Below, piece after piece: positions 1 to 4,432 of a stretch of DNA of 5,606 nt. The position numbers and the translations under genes were made by a program. The stretch is from Caldilineales bacterium (lineage in GTDB: Bacteria > Chloroflexota > Anaerolineae > JAAEKA01). The stretch is from the NCBI GenBank assembly GCA_021463315.1, contig JAJTXO010000299.1:1-5606 (forward strand), in the 5' to 3' direction. Every line of letters begins with the position of its first letter. Position 1 is the stretch's first letter. The notes under the pieces were generated by a model, which was given only the letters and a program-made list of their open reading frames with translations, was not told the origin of the DNA and made no database searches.

Positions 1-809
1 TGGACACGCCCGGCTGGCCGGCCCACGTCGAGCAGTTGAGCGCCGCCGCCGGCGTGGACATTCACGATTACGCTTCCTTTATTGAGGCGCTGGCGCAGCG
101 GCGCGCCTTTTTCAAGGCAATGGGCGCGACCGCCGCCGACCACGCCGCCCTGACCGCGTTCACCGAATGGCTGCCGCCAGCGGCGGCGAACGCCGTGTTT
201 CAGCGCGCCCTGCAAGGCGCGGCGGGGGCAGACGACGCCCGCCGATTCAGCGGGCACATGCTGATTGAGATGGCGCGGATGAGCGCGGAGGACGGCCTGG
301 TGATGCAGCTCCACATCGGCGCGCTGCGCAACCATAACCCGGCCGTTTACGAACGCTTTGGCCCCGACATGGGCGCGGACATCCCGGTCGCCGCTGAGTT
401 CACGCGCGGCCTGAAGCCGCTGCTGGACCGCTTTGGCAGCCACCCGGCGCTGACGATCATCCTGTTCACGCTGGACGAGGCGGCGTACAGCCGGGAGCTT
501 GCGCCCCTGGCCGGGCACTACCCCGCGCTCAGGCTCGGCCCGCCCTGGTGGTTTCTCGACAGCCTGAACGGGATGCGCCGTTACCTGGACGCGGTGGTCG
601 AGACGGCGGGCATCTACAACACCGTTGGCTTTAACGACGACACCAGCGCCTTCCTGTCGATTCCCGCGCGGCACGACCTCTGGCGGCGCGCCTGCGCCGA
701 CTGGCTGGCGGGCATGGTCGCGCGCCGCAGCATTGACGAGGACGACGCCCGCGCAATGATCGTTGATCTGGCCTGTAACCTGGCGCGACAGGCCTACCGG
801 CTGGGCTAA
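1..809 (+). CDS. uxaC: Uronate (glucuronate) isomerase, C-terminal part; 5' end outside window
   Basis: The reading frame is open from the left edge (first full codon at base 3), so the gene starts upstream; the TTG at 36 is internal. About 268 C-terminal residues of an enzyme usually near 470 are present. Uronate isomerase is a cytoplasmic amidohydrolase-superfamily enzyme that interconverts D-glucuronate with D-fructuronate and D-galacturonate with D-tagaturonate, the entry step of hexuronate catabolism. Recognition rests on three family motifs: QLHIGALRNHN (about nt 306-338; compare QYHIGALRNNN in E. coli), PPWWFLDSLNGM (about nt 540-575), and GFNDDTSAFLSIPARHD (about nt 630-680; compare the TDSRSF motif). 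The His and Arg of HIGALR and the Asp of NDDTS are kept. The residue two after that Asp, normally Arg, is Ser (codon 645-647). The metal-binding HxH motif lies in the missing N-terminal half. The gene ends 8 bp from a convergent gene. Family assignment is firm; activity is less certain because of the Ser. Confidence 0.93.
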   Translation, partial: DTPGWPAHVEQLSAAAGVDIHDYASFIEALAQRRAFFKAMGATAADHAALTAFTEWLPPAAANAVFQRALQGAAGADDARRFSGHMLIEMARMSAEDGLVMQLHIGALRNHNPAVYERFGPDMGADIPVAAEFTRGLKPLLDRFGSHPALTIILFTLDEAAYSRELAPLAGHYPALRLGPPWWFLDSLNGMRRYLDAVVETAGIYNTVGFNDDTSAFLSIPARHDLWRRACADWLAGMVARRSIDEDDARAMIVDLACNLARQAYRLG

Positions 810-823
810 GCCTGGCGTCAGGC
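810..823. terminator. Small hairpin between convergent genes
   Basis: GCCTG-GCGT-CAGGC forms a perfect 5-bp stem with a four-base loop. It lies directly after the uxaC stop codon (807-809) and overlaps the stop of the convergent gene (818-820). It could act on both strands as a shared 3'-end structure. There is no T-tract on either side, so calling it an intrinsic terminator is tentative. Confidence 0.25.
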
Positions 824-1723
824 GTCCCCTCGCGTCAGGGTCTGCCGCTCGCCGGTCAGGGGATGAATGGCCAGGTGCGGAAAACGCTGGGTCAGCGTGC
901 CGGCATAGTCGTTCAGGTCAATAAACGGCAGGTGGAACAGCTCGCGCCAGGGGCGGTGCGCCTCGTAGATGTAGACTTCGCTGGGCGCCAGCATCTCGAC
1001 CCAGCGCGGGATCGCCTCGGCGTCGTCCGGCTCGACGGCGAAGAACAGCATGGTCGCGGGGAATTTCGCGGCAACCTGCTCGACCTCGCCGGCGTTGGTC
1101 AGCCGGTGGACGCCCTCCGCGTAGTTCAGGACAGTCAGCCCGTCGGGGTAAGTGACGTGAAACCCGAGCTGGGGCGCGTTGGCCGGCAGGCGCAGCCCAA
1201 GGGTCCCGATGCGGACCAGATCAACCGGGTGGATGGCAAGCTGCACGATGTATTCCAGCTTGGGCCAGAGGCCCGGCGGCAGCAGCGGCATGTGAACCCA
1301 GGTGAACGCCGTGATCTTCACGCCGGCGATGGTGACGGTTTCGCCGTCCACAACGTGGTGCACGTTCTCCGGGGGCAGCACGTTGTTCCGGTTGACGTGC
1401 GCGATCACAGCGGACGACGACACCAGGTGCGTGTTGGCCAGGTACGGGCGGGCTGCGGGGTCCTCCAGCAGCTCGCGCAGTTGCTCCTCGCGGGGCAGCC
1501 AGATCACCTCGCCCAGCCATAGGTGGTCCAGCGCCCACTCCACTGTGCCGTGGAAGGTGATGGCCGGCTGGCCGTACAGCGACTCGGCCAGCACGGTCAT
1601 GTCGTTGATGGCGAACACCTGGCCCTCGAACTCGGGCAGCGGGATCGCAAAGAAGTCCAGGTTTTGCGGTTTCCACACCAGCCCTGCCTCGCGCAGGGTT
1701 CGGGCCGTCGTCAGGGTTAGCAT
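818..1723 (-). CDS. CpaE-like domain fused to partial metallo-beta-lactamase-like domain
   Basis: This 301-residue protein shows two parts. Residues 1-88 (TARTLREAGLVWKP, VFAINDMTV, GTVEWALDHLWLGEVIWLPREEQLRELL) match my memory of a small soluble family in actinobacteria and Chloroflexota that is auto-annotated as 'pilus assembly protein CpaE'; its function is unknown. From about residue 95 the sequence reads like the second half of a UlaG/metallo-beta-lactamase fold: a VSSSAVIAHV strand-helix, NVHHVVDGETVTIAGVKITAFTWVH, then YPDGLTVLNYAEG where active enzymes have a Gly-Asp, and SEVYIYEAHRPW near the C-terminus. The metal-binding HxHxDH motif and the strands before it are absent, so hydrolase activity is unlikely. 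No signal peptide or membrane segment is visible. The ATG at 1723 lies one base after the stop of the upstream gene (TGA-G-ATG), which suggests translational coupling. That a protein is encoded is secure; the domain reading is moderate. Confidence 0.8.
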   Translation of the reverse strand: MLTLTTARTLREAGLVWKPQNLDFFAIPLPEFEGQVFAINDMTVLAESLYGQPAITFHGTVEWALDHLWLGEVIWLPREEQLRELLEDPAARPYLANTHLVSSSAVIAHVNRNNVLPPENVHHVVDGETVTIAGVKITAFTWVHMPLLPPGLWPKLEYIVQLAIHPVDLVRIGTLGLRLPANAPQLGFHVTYPDGLTVLNYAEGVHRLTNAGEVEQVAAKFPATMLFFAVEPDDAEAIPRWVEMLAPSEVYIYEAHRPWRELFHLPFIDLNDYAGTLTQRFPHLAIHPLTGERQTLTRGDA

Positions 1724-1724
1724 C

Positions 1725-1946
1725 TCATTCGCTTTCTGTGCCGGCGCTGCTGGCCGGTCTGATCCTACGGGTATTGGTCACAAACCACATGCTGCCGTCA
1801 GACAGCCGCACCCACAGGCCGGGCGGCTGTGAGCCAATCACCTGGCCAGCTAGCCACTGCTGGCTGCCGCCCGTGTCGAACACAACTTCAACCCGGTCGC
1901 CAGCCCGATAAGTCTCACTCAATCGCATCGGCATCGCACACGTCAC
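1725..1946 (-). CDS. Small SH3-like beta-barrel protein, function unknown
   Basis: This protein has up to 73 residues and its core looks all-beta: YRAGDRVEVVF, QQWLAGQVIGSQPPGLWVRLSDGSMWFVTNTRRIRP. The pattern 'GDRVEV...W..GQV...LWVRL.DGS.WFV....RIRP' is typical of small SH3/Tudor/KOW-like barrels, which bind nucleic acid or protein; no partner can be named. Three starts are possible: GTG at 1946, ATG at 1934 and ATG at 1928. None has a clear Shine-Dalgarno sequence. The ATG at 1928 (MRLSETYRAGD) places the start closest to the conserved core, so the first six residues are doubtful. The gene sits directly against the repeat region, with the first repeat unit ending one base before the GTG. 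Its stop is one base from the next start codon, so the two genes probably form an operon. Confidence 0.65.
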   Translation of the reverse strand: MTCAMPMRLSETYRAGDRVEVVFDTGGSQQWLAGQVIGSQPPGLWVRLSDGSMWFVTNTRRIRPASSAGTESE

Positions 1947-1975
1947 CCATTAGCCATTCACCAATTCACCATTCA
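1947..1975. repeat. Short heptamer/octamer repeat block (first copy)
   Basis: Four units in a row: CCATTAG, CCATTCA, CCAATTCA, CCATTCA. The first 24 bases (1947-1970) recur exactly at 2039-2062, making a direct repeat on both sides of the 63-bp segment 1976-2038. The block lies immediately upstream of the minus-strand small gene and leaves no recognisable promoter there. Confidence 0.85.
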
Positions 1976-2038
1976 GGACATACGCACACGGGTCTCGATA
2001 CGGCGGCCTACTCGACCAGCGGTTTGCGCAGGTCCCAG
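1976..2038. repeat. GC-rich interruption with imperfect inverted repeat
   Basis: This 63-bp segment interrupts the CCATTCA array and is flanked by the 24-bp direct repeat. Positions 1991-2017 hold GGTCTCGATACG and CTACTCGACC, which can fold as an imperfect hairpin (GGTC/GACC, GA/TC, TA/TA, with bulges). The two ends resemble, from memory, a family of interspersed inverted repeats in actinobacterial genomes with ends like GGTCTCGATACG ... CTACTCGACCAGCGG, here with a much shorter middle. It could be a decayed mobile or REP-like unit. I see no open frame of interest in it. Confidence 0.5.
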
Positions 2039-2161
2039 CCATTAGCCATTCACCAATTCACCAATTCACCATTCACCAATTCACCATTCACCAATTCACC
2101 ATTCACCAATTCCCCATTCTCTCTTCCCCACTCCCCATCCCCCACTCCCCACTCCCCACCA
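2039..2161. repeat. Tandem 7/8-bp word array (CCATTCA, CCAATTCA, CCCACTC)
   Basis: The array reads as 17 consecutive words: CCATTAG, CCATTCA, then alternating CCAATTCA and CCATTCA, then CCAATTC, CCCATTC, TCTCTTC, CCCACTC, CCCATCC, CCCACTC, CCCACTC, CCCACCA. It drifts from an A/T-containing word on the left to a C-rich word on the right while keeping roughly the same 7-bp step. This resembles the short tandemly repeated repetitive (STRR-type) heptamers known from filamentous cyanobacteria. Its right half is translated as the tail of the PhzF gene. Confidence 0.9.
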
Positions 2162-3068
2162 ACACCACATCCCCACTCACCCGCACCATGTTGATCGCGT
2201 CGGCCGCCCCCTCCACTTCCACCGTCACCTTGCTGGGCCGGCCCATCTCCAGGCCCTGCTCCGTGACGATGGTCGTCAGCGGCGGCGTAGCCTGGACCAG
2301 GCCGTGATGCACCAGGTATGATCCCAGCCCGCCGCTGGCCGAGCCGGTGGCCGGGTCTTCGGGGATGCCGTGATGCGGCGCGACGAAGCGCATGTGAACG
2401 GCGCGGTCAGGATGCACTGTTTGCAAGCAGAAGATGGCCACGTCCGCGCCGGGCAGGTCCATCTCGCTGCACACCTGGCTCAGCCCGGCCGCGTCGATGC
2501 TGAGGGGATCGATGGCCTGCACCTCGGCCAGCGTGCGCACCGGCACGAAGAGCTGGGGAAAGCCGGTGGAGACGGCCTGCACAGGCGAGCTGGCGCCGAA
2601 GATGGCCGCGGCCGGCAGCTTCAGCGCGGCCGCCAGGCGTTCGACCTGCTGGGGACTGGCCGTGGCCAGGAACTGCGGTGTCTGGTGGTCGGTGACTACG
2701 CGCGTCACCCGGCCGTCGGCCACGTGCAGCCGCGCCGTGCGCAGCCCCACACCCAGCTCGAAGGTCACCGGGGTAACCGGCTCGGCCAGCGTCACCCGGC
2801 CCAGATGCGCCAACACCCAGTGCGTGCCCACCAGCGGATGGCCGGCGAAGGGCAGTTCCGCCTTGGGGGTGAAGATGCGCACCTTGAAGTCCGCGCCCGG
2901 CGTCTCCGGCGGCAGAACGAAGGTCGTCTCCGACAGGTTCAGCTCCAGGGCCAGTTGCTGCATCTGCTGGCCGGTCAGCCCCGCGGCGTCGGGAAACACC
3001 GCCAGCGGATTGCCGCCAAAGGGCGTGTCCGTGAACACATCGACTTGCAGGAAGTGGTATTTGGGCAT
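2103..3068 (-). CDS. PhzF-family isomerase/epimerase-like protein
   Basis: This 321-residue protein belongs to the PhzF family (two-lobed diaminopimelate-epimerase-like fold, cytoplasmic), named for the phenazine pathway isomerase. Most members have unknown substrates, and no phenazine genes are nearby. Visible motifs are VDVFTDTPFGGNPLAVF (residues 9-25), NLSETTFV with the expected catalytic Glu47, FTPKAELPFAGHPLVGT (66-82), and EDPATGSASGGLGSYL (237-252), the second-lobe Gly-rich motif. Length fits the family, usually about 260-300, plus a short extra tail. The ATG at 3068 starts MPKYHFLQVDVF, the usual N-terminus, with a weak AAAGAG about 8 nt upstream. Residues 305-321 (GSGEWGMGSGEERMGNW) are encoded by the heptamer array, which also supplies the TGA. 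The family's native C-terminus would end near SGDVVLV or a few residues later. Family assignment is firm; the substrate is unknown. Confidence 0.93.
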   Translation of the reverse strand: MPKYHFLQVDVFTDTPFGGNPLAVFPDAAGLTGQQMQQLALELNLSETTFVLPPETPGADFKVRIFTPKAELPFAGHPLVGTHWVLAHLGRVTLAEPVTPVTFELGVGLRTARLHVADGRVTRVVTDHQTPQFLATASPQQVERLAAALKLPAAAIFGASSPVQAVSTGFPQLFVPVRTLAEVQAIDPLSIDAAGLSQVCSEMDLPGADVAIFCLQTVHPDRAVHMRFVAPHHGIPEDPATGSASGGLGSYLVHHGLVQATPPLTTIVTEQGLEMGRPSKVTVEVEGAADAINMVRVSGDVVLVGSGEWGMGSGEERMGNW

Positions 3069-3093
3069 CTGCTCGGCTCTTTACCGGTCGTGG

Positions 3094-3233
3094 GGCAGAG
3101 GTCAGAAGGCAGAAGTCAGAAGTCAGAAGGCAGAAGGCAGAAGGCAGAGGCCAGAAGTCAGAAGTCAGAAGGCAGAAGTCAGAAGTCACCGATCACCGAT
3201 CACCGATCACCGATCACCGATCACCGATCACCG
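3094..3233. repeat. Twenty-unit heptamer array, two word types in one register
   Basis: Thirteen consecutive 7-bp units of GTCAGAA/GGCAGAA type (3094-3184) are followed without a register break by GTCACCG and six ATCACCG units (3192-3233). The array fills almost the whole gap between the stop of the 123-aa gene (3240) and the start region of the PhzF gene (3068). The remaining 25 bp upstream of the PhzF start contain only its weak ribosome-binding site; no promoter is recognisable. Transcripts from rnhA may read through. Confidence 0.93.
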
Positions 3234-3239
3234 AGCCGA

Positions 3240-3611
3240 TCACGTATCAGCGCTGATCGCATCCAACACACTGCCGATGACGGCCAGCCGGGCGCGCGGG
3301 CTGATCCCGGCCGAGCGCATGCGGAAGATCAGCCAACTGCAGAAGGCGTCCAATGTCGCGTCGGGCAGGTCGCCCAGCACCTGGCGCGCGATGCCGTCGT
3401 CTACCGGCGCAAAAGTGCCGACCAGCCGGGCCAGCCGCGCCAGATCTGCCTGGCCCAGCAGGCGGCGCTCGCCGGTGTCGGTCAGCTCCACCGGCGTGCC
3501 TTGGCCCGATTCCAGCAGCTTGGCCGCGCGCTCCAGGGCTGCGCCCAGCTCAGGGAATCGCTCCCTGCGCGCGGGCTCCTGGCTGGCTACGATGCTGAGA
3601 AAGAATTCCAT
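3240..3611 (-). CDS. Unknown 123-residue protein coupled to ribonuclease HI
   Basis: I do not recognise a family. The protein is mostly helical by appearance: MEFFLSIVASQEPARRERF, then ELGAALERAAKLLESG, a polar turn (GTPVELTDTGERR), and several amphipathic helices (ADLARLARLVG, DATLDAFCSWLIFRMRS, ARLAVIGSVLDAIS). No signal peptide, membrane segment or catalytic motif stands out, and there is a single Cys. Its ATG (3611) begins on the base after the TGA of the ribonuclease HI gene (TGAATG), so it is very probably translated by coupling with that gene. Its TGA (3242-3240) lies about 7 bp from the heptamer array, whose minus-strand word CGGTGAT is itself a source of TGA stops. The good reading frame and the junction support a real gene. 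Confidence 0.7.
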   Translation of the reverse strand: MEFFLSIVASQEPARRERFPELGAALERAAKLLESGQGTPVELTDTGERRLLGQADLARLARLVGTFAPVDDGIARQVLGDLPDATLDAFCSWLIFRMRSAGISPRARLAVIGSVLDAISADT

Positions 3612-4139
3612 TCAGGTCATCCAGTTCTTGCTGGGGCCAGGTTTGGGATTGGCCTGCTCGTAGGTTTCGTCGGCCGGCAGGTCGGGCTGGCGCGCCGCGG
3701 CCACCGACAGCTTGTCGCAGCGTTCATTCTCGACGTTGCCGGCGTGGCCCTTGACCCACAGCACGCGCACCTTGTGGCGCGCCAACAGGTCCAACAGCCG
3801 CTCCCAGAGGTCCGGGTTGAGCGCATTCTCTGTCTTGTTCTTGCGCCAGCCGTTGGCCCGCCAGCGCTTGGCCCAGCCCAGGTTGATGCTGTCGGCCACA
3901 TAGCGCGAGTCGGTGTAGAGGGTCACATCGCAGGAGGTCTTGAGCTGTTCCAGCGCCGTGATCGCGGCCATCAGCTCCATGCGGTTGTTGGTGGTCAGCC
4001 GAAAGCCGCCGGAGAGCTCCTTGCGGTGCTGGTTGGTGAGCATCACCGCGCCAAAGCCGCCGGGGCCAGGATTGCCCAGCGCGCCGCCGTCGGTATAGAT
4101 GATGACCTGGGGCCGGTCGCGGGTGGCAGGTTCAGTCAT
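3612..4139 (-). CDS. rnhA: Ribonuclease HI
   Basis: Ribonuclease HI is a cytoplasmic endonuclease that cuts the RNA strand of RNA-DNA hybrids (R-loops, Okazaki primers). From the ATG at 4139 it has 175 residues, against 155 in E. coli. The full D-E-D-D active site is present: Asp17 in YTDGGALGNPG, Glu55 in NNRMEL, Asp77 in YTDSRYV and Asp142 in NERCDKLS, with the helper His132 in VKGHAG. The basic segment GWAKRWRANGWRKNK (88-102) matches the substrate-binding handle of E. coli-type enzymes. After the fold comes a short charged tail (residues 150-175) absent from the E. coli enzyme. An upstream in-frame GTG at 4178 would add 13 residues, but an AGGAG five bases before the ATG at 4139 decides for the shorter form. 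The 123-aa gene follows with no gap. The assignment is firm. Confidence 0.96.
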   Translation of the reverse strand: MTEPATRDRPQVIIYTDGGALGNPGPGGFGAVMLTNQHRKELSGGFRLTTNNRMELMAAITALEQLKTSCDVTLYTDSRYVADSINLGWAKRWRANGWRKNKTENALNPDLWERLLDLLARHKVRVLWVKGHAGNVENERCDKLSVAAARQPDLPADETYEQANPKPGPSKNWMT

Positions 4140-4144
4140 AGATT

Positions 4145-4149
4145 CTCCT
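4145..4149 (-). promoter_or_regulatory. Shine-Dalgarno sequence of rnhA
   Basis: AGGAG on the minus strand, five bases before the ATG at 4139. It rules out the longer in-frame GTG start at 4178. Confidence 0.8.
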
Positions 4150-4168
4150 GGTCGTTGTGGTCGGGGCC

Positions 4169-4198
4169 AGTCTACCACAGTTGCACGATCTGGCCCAA
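4169..4198 (-). promoter_or_regulatory. Candidate promoter for rnhA
   Basis: On the minus strand, TTGGGC (4198-4193) and TAGACT (4174-4169) are 18 bp apart, giving a short leader of about 20 nt before the rnhA start. The hexamers match the sigma-70 consensus only partly. The site overlaps the candidate plus-strand promoter, so the two directions could compete. Confidence 0.3.
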
Positions 4199-4209
4199 TG
4201 GTGTACAGT
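4181..4209 (+). promoter_or_regulatory. Candidate promoter for the lipoprotein gene pair
   Basis: TTGCAC (4181-4186) and TACAGT (4204-4209) are separated by 17 bp. A start near 4216 would give a leader of roughly 215 nt containing the hairpins and the inverted-repeat element described below. Both hexamers are only partial matches, so this is a suggestion. Confidence 0.3.
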
Positions 4210-4210
4210 T

Positions 4211-4260
4211 GCGGGGTGAACCGCCGACTCGCCTGCGCCGTGTAAGCCCGTGCCGGCGCA
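4211..4260 (+). other. Structured leader segment, two hairpins
   Basis: GCGG-GGTGAA-CCGC (4211-4224) and TGCGCCG ... CGGCGCA (4234-4240 with 4254-4260, 13-base loop) can each fold. I could not match the segment to any riboswitch consensus I know. With the stronger hairpin at 4277 it forms a run of stem-loops in the presumed leader of the lipoprotein gene. A GC-rich region yields such stems by chance fairly easily, so the call is weak. Confidence 0.3.
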
Positions 4261-4276
4261 TGTCTGATCAGCCGAC

Positions 4277-4307
4277 AACGCCCGGTGTCTGAACACCGCG
4301 GCGTTTT
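4277..4307 (+). terminator. Terminator-like hairpin in the lipoprotein leader
   Basis: AACGCCCGGTGT (4277-4288) pairs with ACACCGCGGCGTT (4293-4305): a 12-bp stem with one bulged C and a CTGA loop, followed by a short T-run (TTTT, 4304-4307). No plus-strand gene ends just upstream. If it terminates, it would act as an attenuator in the leader or block stray transcription. The T-run is short for an intrinsic terminator. Confidence 0.4.
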
Positions 4308-4312
4308 AGACC

Positions 4313-4320
4313 AAGGAGAA
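4313..4320 (+). repeat. Left direct repeat AAGGAGAA (putative target-site duplication)
   Basis: Exact copy of the word at 4416-4423. The two copies sit directly outside the terminal inverted repeats of the element at 4321-4415. This left copy looks like a Shine-Dalgarno sequence without a usable start: GTG follows two bases later and reaches a stop after four codons. Confidence 0.7.
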
Positions 4321-4415
4321 GTGTCATCTCAATAAACCGGGGTCGAGACTCCCGAAGTCTGCGCAGGTTTGTTCAATAAGACTTCGGAAGTCCTCCCCCT
4401 CTATTGAGATGATAC
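4321..4415. mobile_element. Putative 95-bp MITE-like inverted-repeat element
   Basis: The ends are GTGTCATCTCAATA (4321-4334) and, on the opposite strand, GTATCATCTCAATA (4415-4402), so 13 of 14 bases match. Inside, GACTCCCGAAGTCT (4347-4360) pairs with AGACTTCGGAAGTC (4379-4392) at 13 of 14 positions around an 18-base loop. The element therefore folds into one long nested stem on either strand. It has no coding capacity. AAGGAGAA stands immediately outside both ends, as expected for an 8-bp target-site duplication. The alternative is a native regulatory stem-loop between two Shine-Dalgarno-like words. No transposase is in the window, so any mobilising enzyme would have to act in trans. Confidence 0.6.
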
Positions 4416-4423
4416 AAGGAGAA
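4416..4423 (+). promoter_or_regulatory. Shine-Dalgarno sequence of lipoprotein gene; right direct repeat
   Basis: AAGGAGAA contains AAGGAG (4416-4421), eleven bases before the GTG at 4433. It supports GTG 4433 as the start over the ATG at 4409, which lies inside the inverted repeat and precedes this site. It is the second copy of the duplicated word. Confidence 0.7.
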
Positions 4424-4432
4424 AGTGATACC

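Noticed and set aside
863..1522. A 219-codon plus-strand open frame
   Set aside because: It is antisense to the CpaE/metallo-beta-lactamase-like gene and rich in Arg, Gln, Val and Gly with no motif; a shadow of codon bias.
1976..2038. Remnant 3' end of a protein gene on the minus strand (a frame reading GWDLRKPLVE then stop)
   Set aside because: The frame is too short to assign, lies in a segment better explained by an inverted-repeat element, and has no supporting upstream coding sequence.
2407..3189. A minus-strand open frame beginning with LLTSDFC-like repeats
   Set aside because: The repeats are a translation of the heptamer array (21 bp gives 7 residues), and the rest is an alternative frame of the PhzF gene.
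3094..3233. CRISPR array
   Set aside because: The units are 7 bp, directly adjacent, with no spacers and no cas genes nearby.
3246..3257. Perfect 12-bp palindrome ATCAGC-GCTGAT at the end of the 123-aa gene
   Set aside because: It is within coding sequence, has no T-tract, and is short enough to arise by chance; it is not supported as a terminator or operator.
4140..4178. GTG at 4178 as the start of rnhA
   Set aside because: The AGGAG five bases before the ATG at 4139 is a far better initiation site, and the extra 13 residues are not part of the RNase HI fold.
2370..4292. A 640-codon open frame on the plus strand across the PhzF, 123-aa and rnhA genes
   Set aside because: It is antisense to three well-supported genes, runs through the heptamer array, and has Arg/Gly/Gln/His-rich composition typical of a mirror frame in GC-biased DNA. 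No domain is visible.
4409..4432. ATG at 4409 as the start of the lipoprotein
   Set aside because: It lies inside the right terminal inverted repeat, precedes the only good Shine-Dalgarno sequence, and would put Glu and Asp ahead of the signal peptide.
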